A DNA stretch of 64,000 bases from Bacteroidota bacterium (lineage in GTDB: Bacteria; Bacteroidota; Bacteroidia; Cytophagales; Cyclobacteriaceae), in contig JAFDYU010000009.1 in assembly GCA_018267285.1 (NCBI GenBank), positions 1 through 64,000 on the forward strand, read 5' to 3'. The position numbers and the translations under genes were made by a program. Below the pieces are notes generated by a model. That model saw only the letters and a list, made by a program, of their open reading frames with translations, had not been told where the DNA came from and made no database searches. Numbering within the stretch: position 1 is the first letter of the stretch; the number at the start of each line of letters is the position of its first letter. This document shows, piece after piece, positions 44,761-53,468 of this stretch.

Positions 44761-45456
44761 ATGGGGGCTATCGTAATCGGTTTATTTTTCATGCTCATCG
44801 GCTGGATGGTGAGCTCAAAGCTAAAAAGCAAATTCAAACAATATTCAGAAATTCATTTAACCAAAGACCTGACGGGCGCTGAGGTTGCACGCCTGATGCT
44901 TGCCGACAACAACATTCGCGATGTGCAAGTGACGTGTGTAGAAGGCCAACTCACCGATCATTACGATCCGTCAAGCAAAACCGTAAACCTAAGTCAAGGG
45001 GTTTTTTATGGACGCAATGCTGCCGCTGCGGCAGTGGCATCCCACGAGTGCGGCCACGCAGTGCAACACGCTCAGGCGTACAGTATGCTGCAGTTCCGCT
45101 CGGCCATGGTGCCCGTGCAAAACATTACTTCGCAGGTGATGAATTTCATTTTTATGGCCTCGCTATTTGGCGGGTTTATGTTCCATAGCTTCTTGCCGTG
45201 GAATACCGTTATCCTGATTATGATTGCCTGTTATGGCGTGTTTGCACTCTTTGCGTTAGTAACCTTGCCGGTAGAATTTGATGCGAGCAACCGCGCCTTG
45301 GCATGGGTTCGCACCCGAAACATGGTAACCCCGGGTGAATATGATATGGCCAAAGATGCGCTGAAATGGGCCGCCATGACTTATGTTGTTGCTGCCATTG
45401 GCGCCATCACTATGCTGGCGTATTACATTATGCGATACATGGGCAGCCGCGATTAA
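44761..45456 (+). CDS. YugP-type membrane zinc metallopeptidase
   Basis: 231 residues. A membrane helix at 2-18, then a cytosolic or periplasmic part with the zinc-binding H95-E96-C-G-H99 in VASHECGHAVQHAQ, and further helices (about 124-150, 155-175, 205-225). LPVEFDASNRAL is the second conserved block of this family (Zn_peptidase_2). Substrates are unknown. A strong terminator follows 20 bp after the stop. Confidence 0.9.
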   Translation: MGAIVIGLFFMLIGWMVSSKLKSKFKQYSEIHLTKDLTGAEVARLMLADNNIRDVQVTCVEGQLTDHYDPSSKTVNLSQGVFYGRNAAAAAVASHECGHAVQHAQAYSMLQFRSAMVPVQNITSQVMNFIFMASLFGGFMFHSFLPWNTVILIMIACYGVFALFALVTLPVEFDASNRALAWVRTRNMVTPGEYDMAKDALKWAAMTYVVAAIGAITMLAYYIMRYMGSRD

Positions 45457-45476
45457 TTTATCTCATTTACAAATTC

Positions 45477-45511
45477 AAAAGCCACTCCAATTTTATCGGG
45501 GTGGCTTTTTT
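45477..45511 (+). terminator. Rho-independent terminator after the protease gene
   Basis: GCCACTCC (45481-45488) pairs with GGGGTGGC (45498-45505, one G-U pair) around a 9-base AT-rich loop, flanked by AAAA and followed by TTTTTT. It closes the rfaE2-protease unit. Confidence 0.88.
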
Positions 45512-45585
45512 GTTTACCTAATAAATGCTCTGTACGCATACAAATTTTATCCGTATTATTGCGGCAAGAATAGAACCAGAACAGT

Positions 45586-46725
45586 ATGAATTTTGAGCTG
45601 ACCGAAGAACAATTAACCGTACAGAAAGCCGCACGCGATTTTGCCCAAACCGAATTGTTGCCCGGAGTAATTGAACGCGATACCGAACAGAAATTTCCGG
45701 CCGAACAAATAAAAAAAATGGGCGAACTGGGTTTCCTCGGCATGATGACCGACCCCAAATACAATGGCGGTGGCATGGACACTATTTCGTATGTGCTTGC
45801 CATGGAAGAGATTTCCAAAATAGATGCGTCTGCTTCGGTGTGTATGTCGGTAAATAATTCGTTGGTGTGCTGGGGGCTCGAACGGTTTGGAACCGAAGAA
45901 CAAAAAGAGAAGTATTTAAAAAAACTTGCAACCGGAGAGTCGATCGGGGCTTTCTGCTTGTCGGAACCGGAAGCCGGAAGCGATGCCACTTCGCAGCGAA
46001 CAACAGCCGAAGACAAAGGCGATTATTATTTGCTGAACGGAACAAAGAACTGGATCACCAACGGAAAGAGTGCAAGCGTCTATTTGGTAATTGCACAAAC
46101 CCATCCCGAAAAAAGACACAAAGGAATCAATGCGTTAATTGTTGAAAGAGGGATGCCGGGTTTTGTGGTTGGAAAGAAAGAAGACAAGATGGGCATTCGC
46201 GGCAGCGACACCCATTCGTTAATGTTTACCGATGTAAAAGTACCTAAAGCCAACCGCATTGGCGAAGATGGTTTCGGCTTTACCTTCGCCATGACAACGC
46301 TTAATGGCGGAAGAATTGGGATTGCCTCACAAGCATTGGGAATAGCTTCCGGTGCTTATGAGCTTGCCGTGAAATACGCCAAAGAACGAAAAGCCTTTGG
46401 CAAACACCTGAGCGAGCACCAGGCCATTCAATTCAAGCTGGCCGATATGGCCACAAAAATAAATGCAGCCCGGCTTTTAGTTTGGCAAGCCGCCCACCTC
46501 AAAGATCAAAAGAAAGATTTTGTAAAAGCCGCAGCCATGGCCAAACTCTTCGCTTCACAAATTGCACAAGAAGTAACTACCGAGGCTGTGCAGATTCATG
46601 GAGGCTACGGCTACGTAAAAGAATTTCATGTGGAACGCCTCATGCGCGATGCCAAAATCACCCAGATTTACGAAGGCACTACGGAGATCCAAAAGATGGT
46701 GATCTCGAGAGAGCTGTTGAAGTAA
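45586..46725 (+). CDS. Acyl-CoA dehydrogenase
   Basis: 379 residues, normal length. It has AFCLSEPEAGSDATSQRTTA and GTKNWITNGKSASVYLV for FAD and substrate binding, the C-terminal GGYGYVKEFHVERLMRDAKITQIYEG signature and the catalytic glutamate E363 in YEGTTEIQ. This is the short/branched-chain type that oxidises acyl-CoA to enoyl-CoA in fatty-acid or branched-chain amino-acid breakdown, passing electrons to ETF. It is a single-gene unit after the terminator; a one-mismatch -7 box lies at 45554-45561. Confidence 0.95.
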   Translation: MNFELTEEQLTVQKAARDFAQTELLPGVIERDTEQKFPAEQIKKMGELGFLGMMTDPKYNGGGMDTISYVLAMEEISKIDASASVCMSVNNSLVCWGLERFGTEEQKEKYLKKLATGESIGAFCLSEPEAGSDATSQRTTAEDKGDYYLLNGTKNWITNGKSASVYLVIAQTHPEKRHKGINALIVERGMPGFVVGKKEDKMGIRGSDTHSLMFTDVKVPKANRIGEDGFGFTFAMTTLNGGRIGIASQALGIASGAYELAVKYAKERKAFGKHLSEHQAIQFKLADMATKINAARLLVWQAAHLKDQKKDFVKAAAMAKLFASQIAQEVTTEAVQIHGGYGYVKEFHVERLMRDAKITQIYEGTTEIQKMVISRELLK

Positions 46726-46783
46726 ATTTGCTGCTGCTCTATTTATTTTTTTATCTTATTTTTATTGAACACAAACGTGCTCA

Positions 46784-47941
46784 ATGAAAAAGGTAACTAT
46801 TCTTAGCATGGTTCTTACCGTTGCCTCGTTCTCACTACCCTGCCAAGACAAGCCTCTTGCGTTTTACGACATCATCGCCAACGACAGCATCCGGATGTAT
46901 TTTGATCCAGAATACCATTTTACCGAAAAACCCTGTGCTCAATTTATTCGCTACATCCGGGTTAATGACCAGGGAGACTTCAATGGCTATTTTGCAGATG
47001 CAACCACTGACGGATCTGTAATCGGAACCGGCCGATACATTAACGGAAAACGCCATGGCCATTTTGAAACATACTACCCAAATGGTAAAATAAAACGCAA
47101 AGGAGAATACCGAAACAATTTACCGGTGGGCGATTGGGAGTTCTACTACGACAGCGGCCTGCCCGAGCGAACCTTGAAAATAACCGACTCCGACACGTTG
47201 TTGATCAGGTATATAGATAAGAAAGGTAATTTACTTGTGCAGAATGGTAAAGGGAAATTCAAAGGGACGGTGGAAGCCTCCGGATCGGTCATTGCAAAAG
47301 GAAAAATTGTGAACGGGAAACCTGATCGAAAATGGAAATCCACCTACTCTAACAACGCAATATTTTGCGAAGAAAAATTTAAGAATGGAAAACTTATAAA
47401 AGGAATATTCCCAACTGCCATACCAGGGGCCAACAGATATTATTATAGCCAATCACTATTGAGTGCATTTTTATTTGCGGATTACGTAACTGATCTTGAG
47501 AAGTATCAAGTTAAGAAATGTACAGATTCGATTCTTAACAATAATGAGATAGGGAATAGACCTATTGACCATGTACAGTTCCGTAGAGACTTGTACAACT
47601 CAGTCAAAATCATTTCTGATAACAATAATGGGTTCAAAAGAGTGATGAGCAATGTTGGCTATACAACGGTCTTAAACGCACCTGTTATTTGTATTCGGTT
47701 TGAAACAAATGAAAAAAGAGAGCCCATAAATTTTCAAGTAATAACCGATGGGGGGCATGAGTATCTCGGAGTGGTATCATCTCTACTAATGAAGTTGAGA
47801 AATTTCCCTCCGAAAGAAAGAATATTTTTTTTCTTTCAAATAGATCGCAGCGGGATGTCTTCAACCCTAGGTAATAACCTTCTTATATTGTATTACTTTT
47901 CAAAAGAGCGTGCATTTGATGCGAGTAAGCTTAGAAAATAA
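46784..47941 (+). CDS. YwqK/MORN-type repeat protein, first tandem copy
   Basis: 385 residues with a signal peptide (1-~20, SFSLPCQ; Cys20 might be lipidated but the site is not a good lipobox). The repeat region contains MORN/YwqK-like units: GTGRYINGKRHGHFETYYPNG, KRKGEYRNNLPVGDWEFYYDSG and IAKGKIVNGKPDRKW. The C-terminal half (about 190-385) is a different domain with FETNEKREP and a hydrophobic FFFFQID core. It is about 92% identical to the next gene over residues 1-184 and far less alike after that. Surface or periplasmic location is likely; function unknown. Confidence 0.85.
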   Translation: MKKVTILSMVLTVASFSLPCQDKPLAFYDIIANDSIRMYFDPEYHFTEKPCAQFIRYIRVNDQGDFNGYFADATTDGSVIGTGRYINGKRHGHFETYYPNGKIKRKGEYRNNLPVGDWEFYYDSGLPERTLKITDSDTLLIRYIDKKGNLLVQNGKGKFKGTVEASGSVIAKGKIVNGKPDRKWKSTYSNNAIFCEEKFKNGKLIKGIFPTAIPGANRYYYSQSLLSAFLFADYVTDLEKYQVKKCTDSILNNNEIGNRPIDHVQFRRDLYNSVKIISDNNNGFKRVMSNVGYTTVLNAPVICIRFETNEKREPINFQVITDGGHEYLGVVSSLLMKLRNFPPKERIFFFFQIDRSGMSSTLGNNLLILYYFSKERAFDASKLRK

Positions 47942-47972
47942 CCTATGCGATATTGTGGCTAGTTTTAAATAC

Positions 47973-48020
47973 AAATTCTTTACCTTAGCAAAACTTTTAT
48001 TCACGTTATTCGCAAGTTTC
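47973..48020 (+). pseudogene. Decayed copy of the leader and first codons of the 49277 gene
   Basis: This segment matches 49245-49290: AAATTCTTTACCTT..CAAA, then TTCGCAAGTTT. The promoter box TACCTTTG has become TACCTTAG and the TTG start has become ATT/GTT. Translated in the matching frame it still gives RKFLSF..KN against RKFFPLDKN in the intact gene, and then runs into unrelated sequence. It is the right end of duplication unit 1. Confidence 0.7.
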
Positions 48021-48087
48021 TTTCTTTTGCTCCAAAGAATCACTTTCATTTTTTTTACTTCTTTTTTAAAGAACAGAAACGTGCTCT

Positions 48088-49212
48088 ATGAATAAGGTAA
48101 CTATTCTTAGCCTGCTTCTTGCCATTGCCTCATTCTCACTACCCTGCCAAGACAAACCTCTTGCGTTTTACGACATCATCGCCAACGACAGCATCCAGAT
48201 GTATTTTGATCCAGAATATCATTTTACCGAAAAACCGTGTGCTCAATTTATTCGCTACATCCGGGTTAATGACCAGGGAGACTTCAATGGCTATTTTGCA
48301 GATGCAACGATTGACGGAGCTGTAATCGGAACCGGCCGATACATTAACGGAAAGCGCCACGGCCATTTTGAAACGTACTACCCAAATGGTAAAACAAAAC
48401 GCAAAGGAGAATATCGAAACAATTTACCGGTGGGCGATTGGGAGTTCTACTACGACAGCGGCCTGCCCGAGCGAACCTTGAAAATAACCGACACTGACAC
48501 GTTGTTGATCAGGTATATAGATAAGAAAGGCAATTTGCTGGTGCAGGATGGCCAAGGCAAATTCAAAGGGCCGGTGGAAGCCTCCGGATCGATCATTGCA
48601 AAAGGAAAAATTGTGGATGGAAAACCGGATAGAAAATGGTCTACACCTTATCGCTCAATGATCTATTGCGAAGAAAAATTTAAAAAAGGCAAGTTCGTTA
48701 AAGGGATATTCCCCATGGCAAAACCGGGGGAATATTATCACAACTATTCGCGGCTGGCCATATTTTTATATGCCAACTACCTGACCGACCTGGAGAAATA
48801 TCAGGTAGAAAAATGTGAAGACTATACCCGCAATAATGTGATAGAAAGGGAACCGATTGATCATCTACAACTCCACAAAGACTTGTTCGATAGCATTAAA
48901 CCAATTGTAGAAAATCTTTTTGTCCATCATGTTGATCTCAGCGGTGACAACCTTATGGTTATGGTTATTAAGTTTGAAACCAATGAAAAAAGTGAGCCCA
49001 AGAATTTTACACTTATAACCGACTGGGGTCGTCAATATTTTGGACCCGTATCTTCCGTCTTAAAAAACTTGCGAAATTTTGCTCCAAATGACAGGGTCTT
49101 TTTTTTCATGCAAATGGACATTAATGGTCGTTCGGATGTTGGTGTGCTGCTTAAAATTTGGTACTATTTTTCTAAGCAACGGGAGTTTGACCCAGTCCAG
49201 TTGAGAAAATAA
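48088..49212 (+). CDS. YwqK/MORN-type repeat protein, second tandem copy
   Basis: 374 residues. The signal peptide and MORN/YwqK-like repeats are as in the first copy (GTGRYINGKRHGHFETYYPNG, NNLPVGDWEFYYDSG, IAKGKIVDGKPDRKW), with only about 15 differences in the first 184 residues. The C-terminal half keeps the same framework (TDLEKYQV, FETNEK, REFDPVQLRK-like end) but is changed at roughly half its positions. The sharp change in similarity suggests gene conversion of the front half or diversifying selection on the back half. Confidence 0.85.
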   Translation: MNKVTILSLLLAIASFSLPCQDKPLAFYDIIANDSIQMYFDPEYHFTEKPCAQFIRYIRVNDQGDFNGYFADATIDGAVIGTGRYINGKRHGHFETYYPNGKTKRKGEYRNNLPVGDWEFYYDSGLPERTLKITDTDTLLIRYIDKKGNLLVQDGQGKFKGPVEASGSIIAKGKIVDGKPDRKWSTPYRSMIYCEEKFKKGKFVKGIFPMAKPGEYYHNYSRLAIFLYANYLTDLEKYQVEKCEDYTRNNVIEREPIDHLQLHKDLFDSIKPIVENLFVHHVDLSGDNLMVMVIKFETNEKSEPKNFTLITDWGRQYFGPVSSVLKNLRNFAPNDRVFFFMQMDINGRSDVGVLLKIWYYFSKQREFDPVQLRK

Positions 49213-49252
49213 TTTTTGATAACCTGAGGTGCATTGCACTCCGTAAATTCTT

Positions 49253-49260
49253 TACCTTTG
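49253..49260 (+). promoter_or_regulatory. Bacteroidota -7 box for the 49277 gene
   Basis: TACCTTTG, a perfect TAnnTTTG, ends 16 bases before the proposed TTG start at 49277. Its duplicated relative at 47981-47988 reads TACCTTAG and has lost the last key bases. Confidence 0.6.
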
Positions 49261-49276
49261 TCAAACCCTTTTCACT

Positions 49277-49780
49277 TTGGTTCGCAAGTTTTTTCCGTTG
49301 GACAAAAACTACCTGCTTGAAGCAGCCCAGCTCGCTCTTCAGGAAAAATTACTCACTCAATTAGTCGAAATTGTTAAAGACTCATTTGCGCAAAAAAGCA
49401 ATCCATTGGGTTTGTTGGACGATTTCAGTCTGAAGATCAAAAACCATCAAGCTCAAAATCTTAAGCCACTCAATAATTTTTATCAAAACATCTGCGGGGT
49501 TTATCGCTTTAAAAACAGCGACAACCAGCTTGAGTTTGTATGGGATGGCCGCGAGCATCTGGAAAAGTACAAGGAAGAGTGGTCGCGGGTTTTTACAAAC
49601 TGGGTAACTGACTTCTGCAAGCAAGAACTTTTTATTCAAGCCGTGCTGGACTTAACCGTTTTTCTTCCTGAAAATCGTCATGCCGATTTAGCAGAAAACC
49701 GAATGAACAATTTTATGCTTCGGCAGTTTGAAGTCAAGATGCACAAAACAAAAGGCCTTGTAGAAATGAAAATGGCTTGA
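49277..49780 (+). CDS. Protein of unknown function (167 residues)
   Basis: 167 residues from a TTG start at 49277; a second TTG at 49298 is possible and no ATG gives a full-length product. Conservation of the codons RKF..KN in the decayed duplicate shows that the reading frame upstream of 49298 was coding. Soluble, mixed alpha/beta, with no signal peptide; motifs such as YRFKNSDNQLEFVWDGREH and VTDFCKQELFIQAVLDL are visible. Not recognised. It converges on the next gene with a 2-bp gap. Confidence 0.68.
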   Translation: MVRKFFPLDKNYLLEAAQLALQEKLLTQLVEIVKDSFAQKSNPLGLLDDFSLKIKNHQAQNLKPLNNFYQNICGVYRFKNSDNQLEFVWDGREHLEKYKEEWSRVFTNWVTDFCKQELFIQAVLDLTVFLPENRHADLAENRMNNFMLRQFEVKMHKTKGLVEMKMA

Positions 49781-49782
49781 TG

Positions 49783-50436
49783 TCAAACTGAGTTTGTCGA
49801 AGTCGCTTCTTTTTTTAACAACTCACAGATTTTATATCGTTCGTCCTTTGTATCGTTGTAAACTGCAGTTAGCAGTTTGTACACATTTTTGATCCCAATT
49901 TTTTTGCACCACTCAAAAGGCCCAAACGGATAATTAGTGCCCAGTTTCATTGCCAGATCAATATCTGCTCTGGAGGCTACCCCTTCTTCTATTGCAAAGT
50001 ACGCTTCGTTAATAATCATACAGACAATGCGCGGGGTTATCATGCCCACACGGTCTTCTGCAATTTTGAAATGGGTGTTGAGTTGCGTACAAATTTTCTC
50101 CAGTTGAGGCTGGTCTTCTTTTTTTAATAGGGTTATTTCCAGAATCTCTCGATTCAAAAAAGAAGGCAAACCGCAAAAGCCAAATACGGCAGCCTTGCAA
50201 CTTTTACCCGACAAAATTTGTGCGAGGGTGGCGTTAGTAGAATTCAGAAATATAACCTGATCTTCCCGGTCGTACCCCGAAATAGCACCTGGTTTAAAAT
50301 CAAAGACAATTCCACCCGTCTTCATCCTCTCCTGTGCTTGTACATGCTCTTCGTAATGATGGTAGCCATGCGTTGGGCCAAATTTAAGTTGGCATTCCTT
50401 TAAATTCGATTCGCTACCGACTACTACTATTTCCAT
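49783..50436 (-). CDS. Truncated 3-hydroxyacyl-CoA dehydrogenase-like protein
   Basis: 217 residues. The C-terminal half (about 125-205) is a clear 3-hydroxyacyl-CoA dehydrogenase C-terminal domain: RIVCMIINEAYFAIEEGVAS, DIDLAMKLGTNYPFGPFEW. The N-terminal half is much shorter than a normal NAD-binding domain and has VVVGSESNLKE in place of GxGxMG, so NAD binding is doubtful. It could be a degenerate enzyme with a structural or acyl-CoA-binding role. It is divergent from ridA. Confidence 0.78.
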   Translation of the reverse strand: MEIVVVGSESNLKECQLKFGPTHGYHHYEEHVQAQERMKTGGIVFDFKPGAISGYDREDQVIFLNSTNATLAQILSGKSCKAAVFGFCGLPSFLNREILEITLLKKEDQPQLEKICTQLNTHFKIAEDRVGMITPRIVCMIINEAYFAIEEGVASRADIDLAMKLGTNYPFGPFEWCKKIGIKNVYKLLTAVYNDTKDERYKICELLKKEATSTNSV

Positions 50437-50468
50437 AGGTGGGCTAAAAAAGTTTTCAGATATTTGAT

Positions 50469-50476
50469 CAAAAGTA
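50469..50476 (-). promoter_or_regulatory. Bacteroidota -7 box for the truncated dehydrogenase gene
   Basis: The minus strand reads TACTTTTG, a perfect TAnnTTTG, 32 bases before the ATG at 50436. It lies in the 49-bp region shared with the divergent ridA gene. Confidence 0.55.
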
Positions 50477-50485
50477 AAAAAGATT

Positions 50486-50866
50486 ATGGCAAAAGAAGTT
50501 GTTTATTCCCCAAATGCACCCGAGCCCATCGGGCCCTACAGCCAGGCCATTAAAGCCGGCAACATGCTTTTTGTCTCCGGGCAGATTGCCATCCAAAAAC
50601 CATCCGGAAATCTGGTAACGGGCAATATCACCGAGGAAGCGCATCAGGTGATGAAAAATCTTTCAGAAATTTTAAAAGCTTCCGAAATGGATTTTTCTCA
50701 CATAGCCAAAACCACCATCTTCCTTAAAGACATGAACAACTTTCCAAAAGTAAACGAAGTGTATGGTTCTTATTTTAAAGAAATGCCTCCCGCACGCGAA
50801 ACCGTGGAAGTAAGCCGGCTGCCCAAAGATGTAAACGTTGAGATTTCGTGTATTGCCGTTAAGTAA
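50486..50866 (+). CDS. ridA: RidA-family enamine/imine deaminase
   Basis: 126 residues, normal length. It has YSPNAPEPIGPYSQAIKAGNMLFVSGQI at the N-terminus and PPARETVEVSRLPKDVNVEIS at the C-terminus, including Arg104 (equivalent to E. coli Arg105) and Glu119, the residues that define catalytically active RidA. It hydrolyses reactive 2-aminoacrylate and similar imines released by PLP enzymes, protecting other PLP enzymes. gltX follows 53 bp later with its own promoter box. Confidence 0.94.
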   Translation: MAKEVVYSPNAPEPIGPYSQAIKAGNMLFVSGQIAIQKPSGNLVTGNITEEAHQVMKNLSEILKASEMDFSHIAKTTIFLKDMNNFPKVNEVYGSYFKEMPPARETVEVSRLPKDVNVEISCIAVK

Positions 50867-50893
50867 TCCGCAAGCCGTTACCCACTTATTTTT

Positions 50894-50901
50894 TAACTTT
50901 G
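50894..50901 (+). promoter_or_regulatory. Bacteroidota -7 box for gltX
   Basis: TAACTTTG, a perfect TAnnTTTG, ends 18 bases before the ATG of gltX at 50920. Confidence 0.6.
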
Positions 50902-50919
50902 ACCTCATTTCGATTTTGA

Positions 50920-52455
50920 ATGAAAGAGGTTAGAGTTCGATTTGCCCCAAGCCCCACTGGTGCCTTGCACATTGGCGGAGTGCGCACAGCACTTTACAAT
51001 TTTTTACTTGCCCGAAAACACAAGGGCACGATGATTCTTCGCATTGAAGATACCGATCAAACCCGCTTTGTACCCGGTGCAGAAGAGTACATCATCGATT
51101 CATTAAAATGGGCCGGTATCGAAATTGACGAAGGCGTTGGCAAGGGCGGCCCTCATGCCCCATATCGCCAAAGCGAGCGCAAAGCCATTTATCAAAAATA
51201 CGCCCAGCAGTTAGTAAGCGAGGGAAAAGCGTATTATGCCTTCGATACAGAAGCAGAATTGGAAGCTATGCGCGAGAGACTGAAAGCTCAGGGGTCGTCC
51301 GATCAGCAGTACAGCAGTGGCACGCGAATGCAAATGAAAAACTCCCTCACGCTCTCCGAGGTTGAGGTGGCAGAAAAAATTAATTCCGGAGTTCACTACG
51401 TTATCCGTTTGAAAGTTCCGACAAATGAAGAAATACAATTAACGGATTTGATACGCGGGGAAGTTCGGGTTAACTCTTCTCAAATCGATGACAAAGTACT
51501 GATGAAATCGGATGGCATGCCTACGTATCATCTGGCAAACGTGGTTGATGATTACCTCATGAAAATTTCGCACGTTATCCGTGGGGAAGAGTGGTTGCCC
51601 AGCGCACCGTTGCACGTGTTACTCTACAAATTTTTGAGGTGGGAAAAAGAGATGCCACAGTTCGCGCACCTTCCGTTGCTTTTAAAAGCCGATGGAAACG
51701 GTAAGCTGAGTAAGCGCGATGCCGACAAAGCAGGTTTCCCTATTTTTCCACTGAATTGGACTGATCCCAAGACCAATGAGTTTTCAACAGGCTTTCGCGA
51801 AAACGGTTATCTCCCGGAAGCCTTGTTGAATTTCCTTGCTTTCCTTGGATGGAATCCGGGCACAGAACAAGAGATATTTTCGATGCAAGAGTTGGTAGAT
51901 ACTTTTTCCATCGAACGGATTGGGAAGGCAGGAGCTAAGTTCGACATACACAAAGCGCAGTGGTTCAATCAACAGTATCTTCGTGCAAAAACAGATCAAC
52001 AGCTTTCAGCCTTTTTGTTCGAATCCTTGAAAAAGGAGAATATCAATTGCCCGGAAGAAAAGGCAATCAAAGTTTGTGCAGCCCTGAAAGAGCGAGTAAC
52101 GTTTCCCCAAGACTTTTGGGAGCACGGAAAGTTTTTCTTTAATGCACCAACACAATTCGATCATCCTCTTATCGCTAAAAAATGGAATAACGATGTCGTA
52201 AAATTTCTTTCCGCGTATCAAGAAGAGTTGAAAGCACAACCAACCTTAAATGTCGAATCTGCTAAAATGTTGTTAGATCATACCGCTCAGGCAACCGGCA
52301 TTGCTTCGGGTAAAATAATGCAAATGCTGCGGGTGGTGTTGACCGGTGGAGCAGCTGGCCCCGATTTGATGCAGACGATGGACATTATTGGGAAAGATGA
52401 AGCGATTAATAGAATCTCATTTGCGCTGGAAAACTTCAACGTAAAAATTCCGTAA
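50920..52455 (+). CDS. gltX: Glutamate--tRNA ligase
   Basis: 511 residues, normal length. The HIGH motif is APSPTGALHIGGVRTALY near the N-terminus, and the KMSKS-type motif is GKLSKRD (K262-L-S-K265). The C-terminal anticodon-binding half is present. It charges tRNA-Glu. It is followed at short distance by a lysine-rich small protein, an AIM24-like protein and a dehydrogenase on the same strand, which may be read through together. Confidence 0.97.
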   Translation: MKEVRVRFAPSPTGALHIGGVRTALYNFLLARKHKGTMILRIEDTDQTRFVPGAEEYIIDSLKWAGIEIDEGVGKGGPHAPYRQSERKAIYQKYAQQLVSEGKAYYAFDTEAELEAMRERLKAQGSSDQQYSSGTRMQMKNSLTLSEVEVAEKINSGVHYVIRLKVPTNEEIQLTDLIRGEVRVNSSQIDDKVLMKSDGMPTYHLANVVDDYLMKISHVIRGEEWLPSAPLHVLLYKFLRWEKEMPQFAHLPLLLKADGNGKLSKRDADKAGFPIFPLNWTDPKTNEFSTGFRENGYLPEALLNFLAFLGWNPGTEQEIFSMQELVDTFSIERIGKAGAKFDIHKAQWFNQQYLRAKTDQQLSAFLFESLKKENINCPEEKAIKVCAALKERVTFPQDFWEHGKFFFNAPTQFDHPLIAKKWNNDVVKFLSAYQEELKAQPTLNVESAKMLLDHTAQATGIASGKIMQMLRVVLTGGAAGPDLMQTMDIIGKDEAINRISFALENFNVKIP

Positions 52456-52464
52456 AAAGAAAAT

Positions 52465-52683
52465 ATGGCAAAGAACAAAGAAAGTAAATCTAAGAAACAA
52501 GGTAAGCCCAGAGTTCATCAAGAGCTGAAAGGGTTCGAGGTATCTATTGATTCTTTTGGTGAATTGAAATCAAATTTGGCCATCGAAAAACTCAATAAAT
52601 TCTTAGACGAAAATGTGGACGACAAAAAGTTGGCCGAGCGGGAAGATTACGAAGAAATTAAAAAGACTAAAAAGAAAAAATAA
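52465..52683 (+). CDS. Small lysine-rich protein of unknown function
   Basis: 72 residues. Highly basic ends (KNKESKSKKQGKPR and KKTKKKK) flank a central part LKGFEVSIDSFGELKSNLAIEKLNKFLDENVDDKKL, which looks like a short conserved fold. Not recognised. It begins 10 bp after gltX and ends 3 bp before the AIM24-like gene, so it is part of the same transcription unit. The charge would fit nucleic-acid binding, but there is no direct evidence. Confidence 0.72.
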   Translation: MAKNKESKSKKQGKPRVHQELKGFEVSIDSFGELKSNLAIEKLNKFLDENVDDKKLAEREDYEEIKKTKKKK

Positions 52684-52686
52684 ACT

Positions 52687-53460
52687 ATGCCCACATCACA
52701 CATCATCGACTACCAAATCAAAGGGGAAAGTATCCAGATTGTTGAAGTTGAACTCGACCCGATGGAAACCGTAATTGCCGAAGCCGGAGCCATGCTTTTT
52801 ATGGAAGATGGCATTTTATTCGAAACTAAAATGGGCGATGGTTCCAACCCCAACCAAGGACTGCTCGACAAATTATTTTCGGCCGGTAGTCGCTTGTTAA
52901 CAGGCGAATCGTTGTTTATGACCCACTTCACCAATCGAGGCAATAAAAAAGCTAAAGTAGGATTCTCTGCTCCGTATCCGGGCACAGTTATTCCGGTTGA
53001 GCTGAGCCGATGCCCGGGTCAAGAACTTATTGTTCAAAAAGACGGATTTTTGTGTGCGGCTTTTGGAACAAAACTTTCCATCTTCTTTAACCGAAAAATA
53101 GGTGCCGGTTTAGTGGGTGGCGAAGGATTTATTTTGGAAAAACTCCAAGGCGATGGTAAAGCCTTTGTTCACGCGGGCGGCACAGTAATCGAGCGTACCC
53201 TCAACAATGAAACTCTTCGTGTTGACACGGGCTGTGTGGTTGCCTTCGAATCGCAAATTGATTTTGATGTCGAAACTTCAGGGAGTTTGAAGTCAATGGT
53301 ATTTGGTGGCGAGGGAATTTTCCTGGCCACCCTTCGCGGCAGCGGCAAAGTTTGGTTGCAATCCATGCCCATCAGAAAACTGGTGCAGGCTTTATCTCCT
53401 TACGGAAGCAACAGCCGAAAAGAAGCAAGCTCGCTGTTGGGCGGTTTATTTGAAGGCTAA
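52687..53460 (+). CDS. AIM24/TIGR00266-family protein
   Basis: 257 residues of the beta-rich AIM24 family (TIGR00266): [57 protein letters not shown], and GTGFVG-like [28 protein letters not shown]. The C-terminus ends in a Gly/Leu-rich tail (SLLGGLFEG) common in the family. The bacterial role is unknown; the yeast homologue is a mitochondrial inner-membrane organiser. It is co-linear with gltX. Confidence 0.88.
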   Translation: MPTSHIIDYQIKGESIQIVEVELDPMETVIAEAGAMLFMEDGILFETKMGDGSNPNQGLLDKLFSAGSRLLTGESLFMTHFTNRGNKKAKVGFSAPYPGTVIPVELSRCPGQELIVQKDGFLCAAFGTKLSIFFNRKIGAGLVGGEGFILEKLQGDGKAFVHAGGTVIERTLNNETLRVDTGCVVAFESQIDFDVETSGSLKSMVFGGEGIFLATLRGSGKVWLQSMPIRKLVQALSPYGSNSRKEASSLLGGLFEG

Positions 53461-53468
53461 CGTTGGAT

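Larger units (their letters stand above)
46745..49290 (+). repeat. Tandem duplication of about 1.3 kb
   Basis: Unit 1 (about 46745-48020) and unit 2 (about 48048-49290) each hold ~40 bp of related upstream sequence (GAACA.AAACGTGCTC before the ATG), one YwqK-type gene, an intergenic region and the start of the next gene. The next gene is intact only after unit 2; unit 1 ends in a decayed copy of its leader and first codons. The offset between the two start codons is 1304 bp. Confidence 0.85.

Noticed and set aside
47910-48095. 61-codon plus-strand frame across the gap between the two YwqK-type genes
   Set aside because: It reads Phe/Leu-rich through an AT-rich intergenic region and across the decayed copy of the downstream gene start in a different frame.
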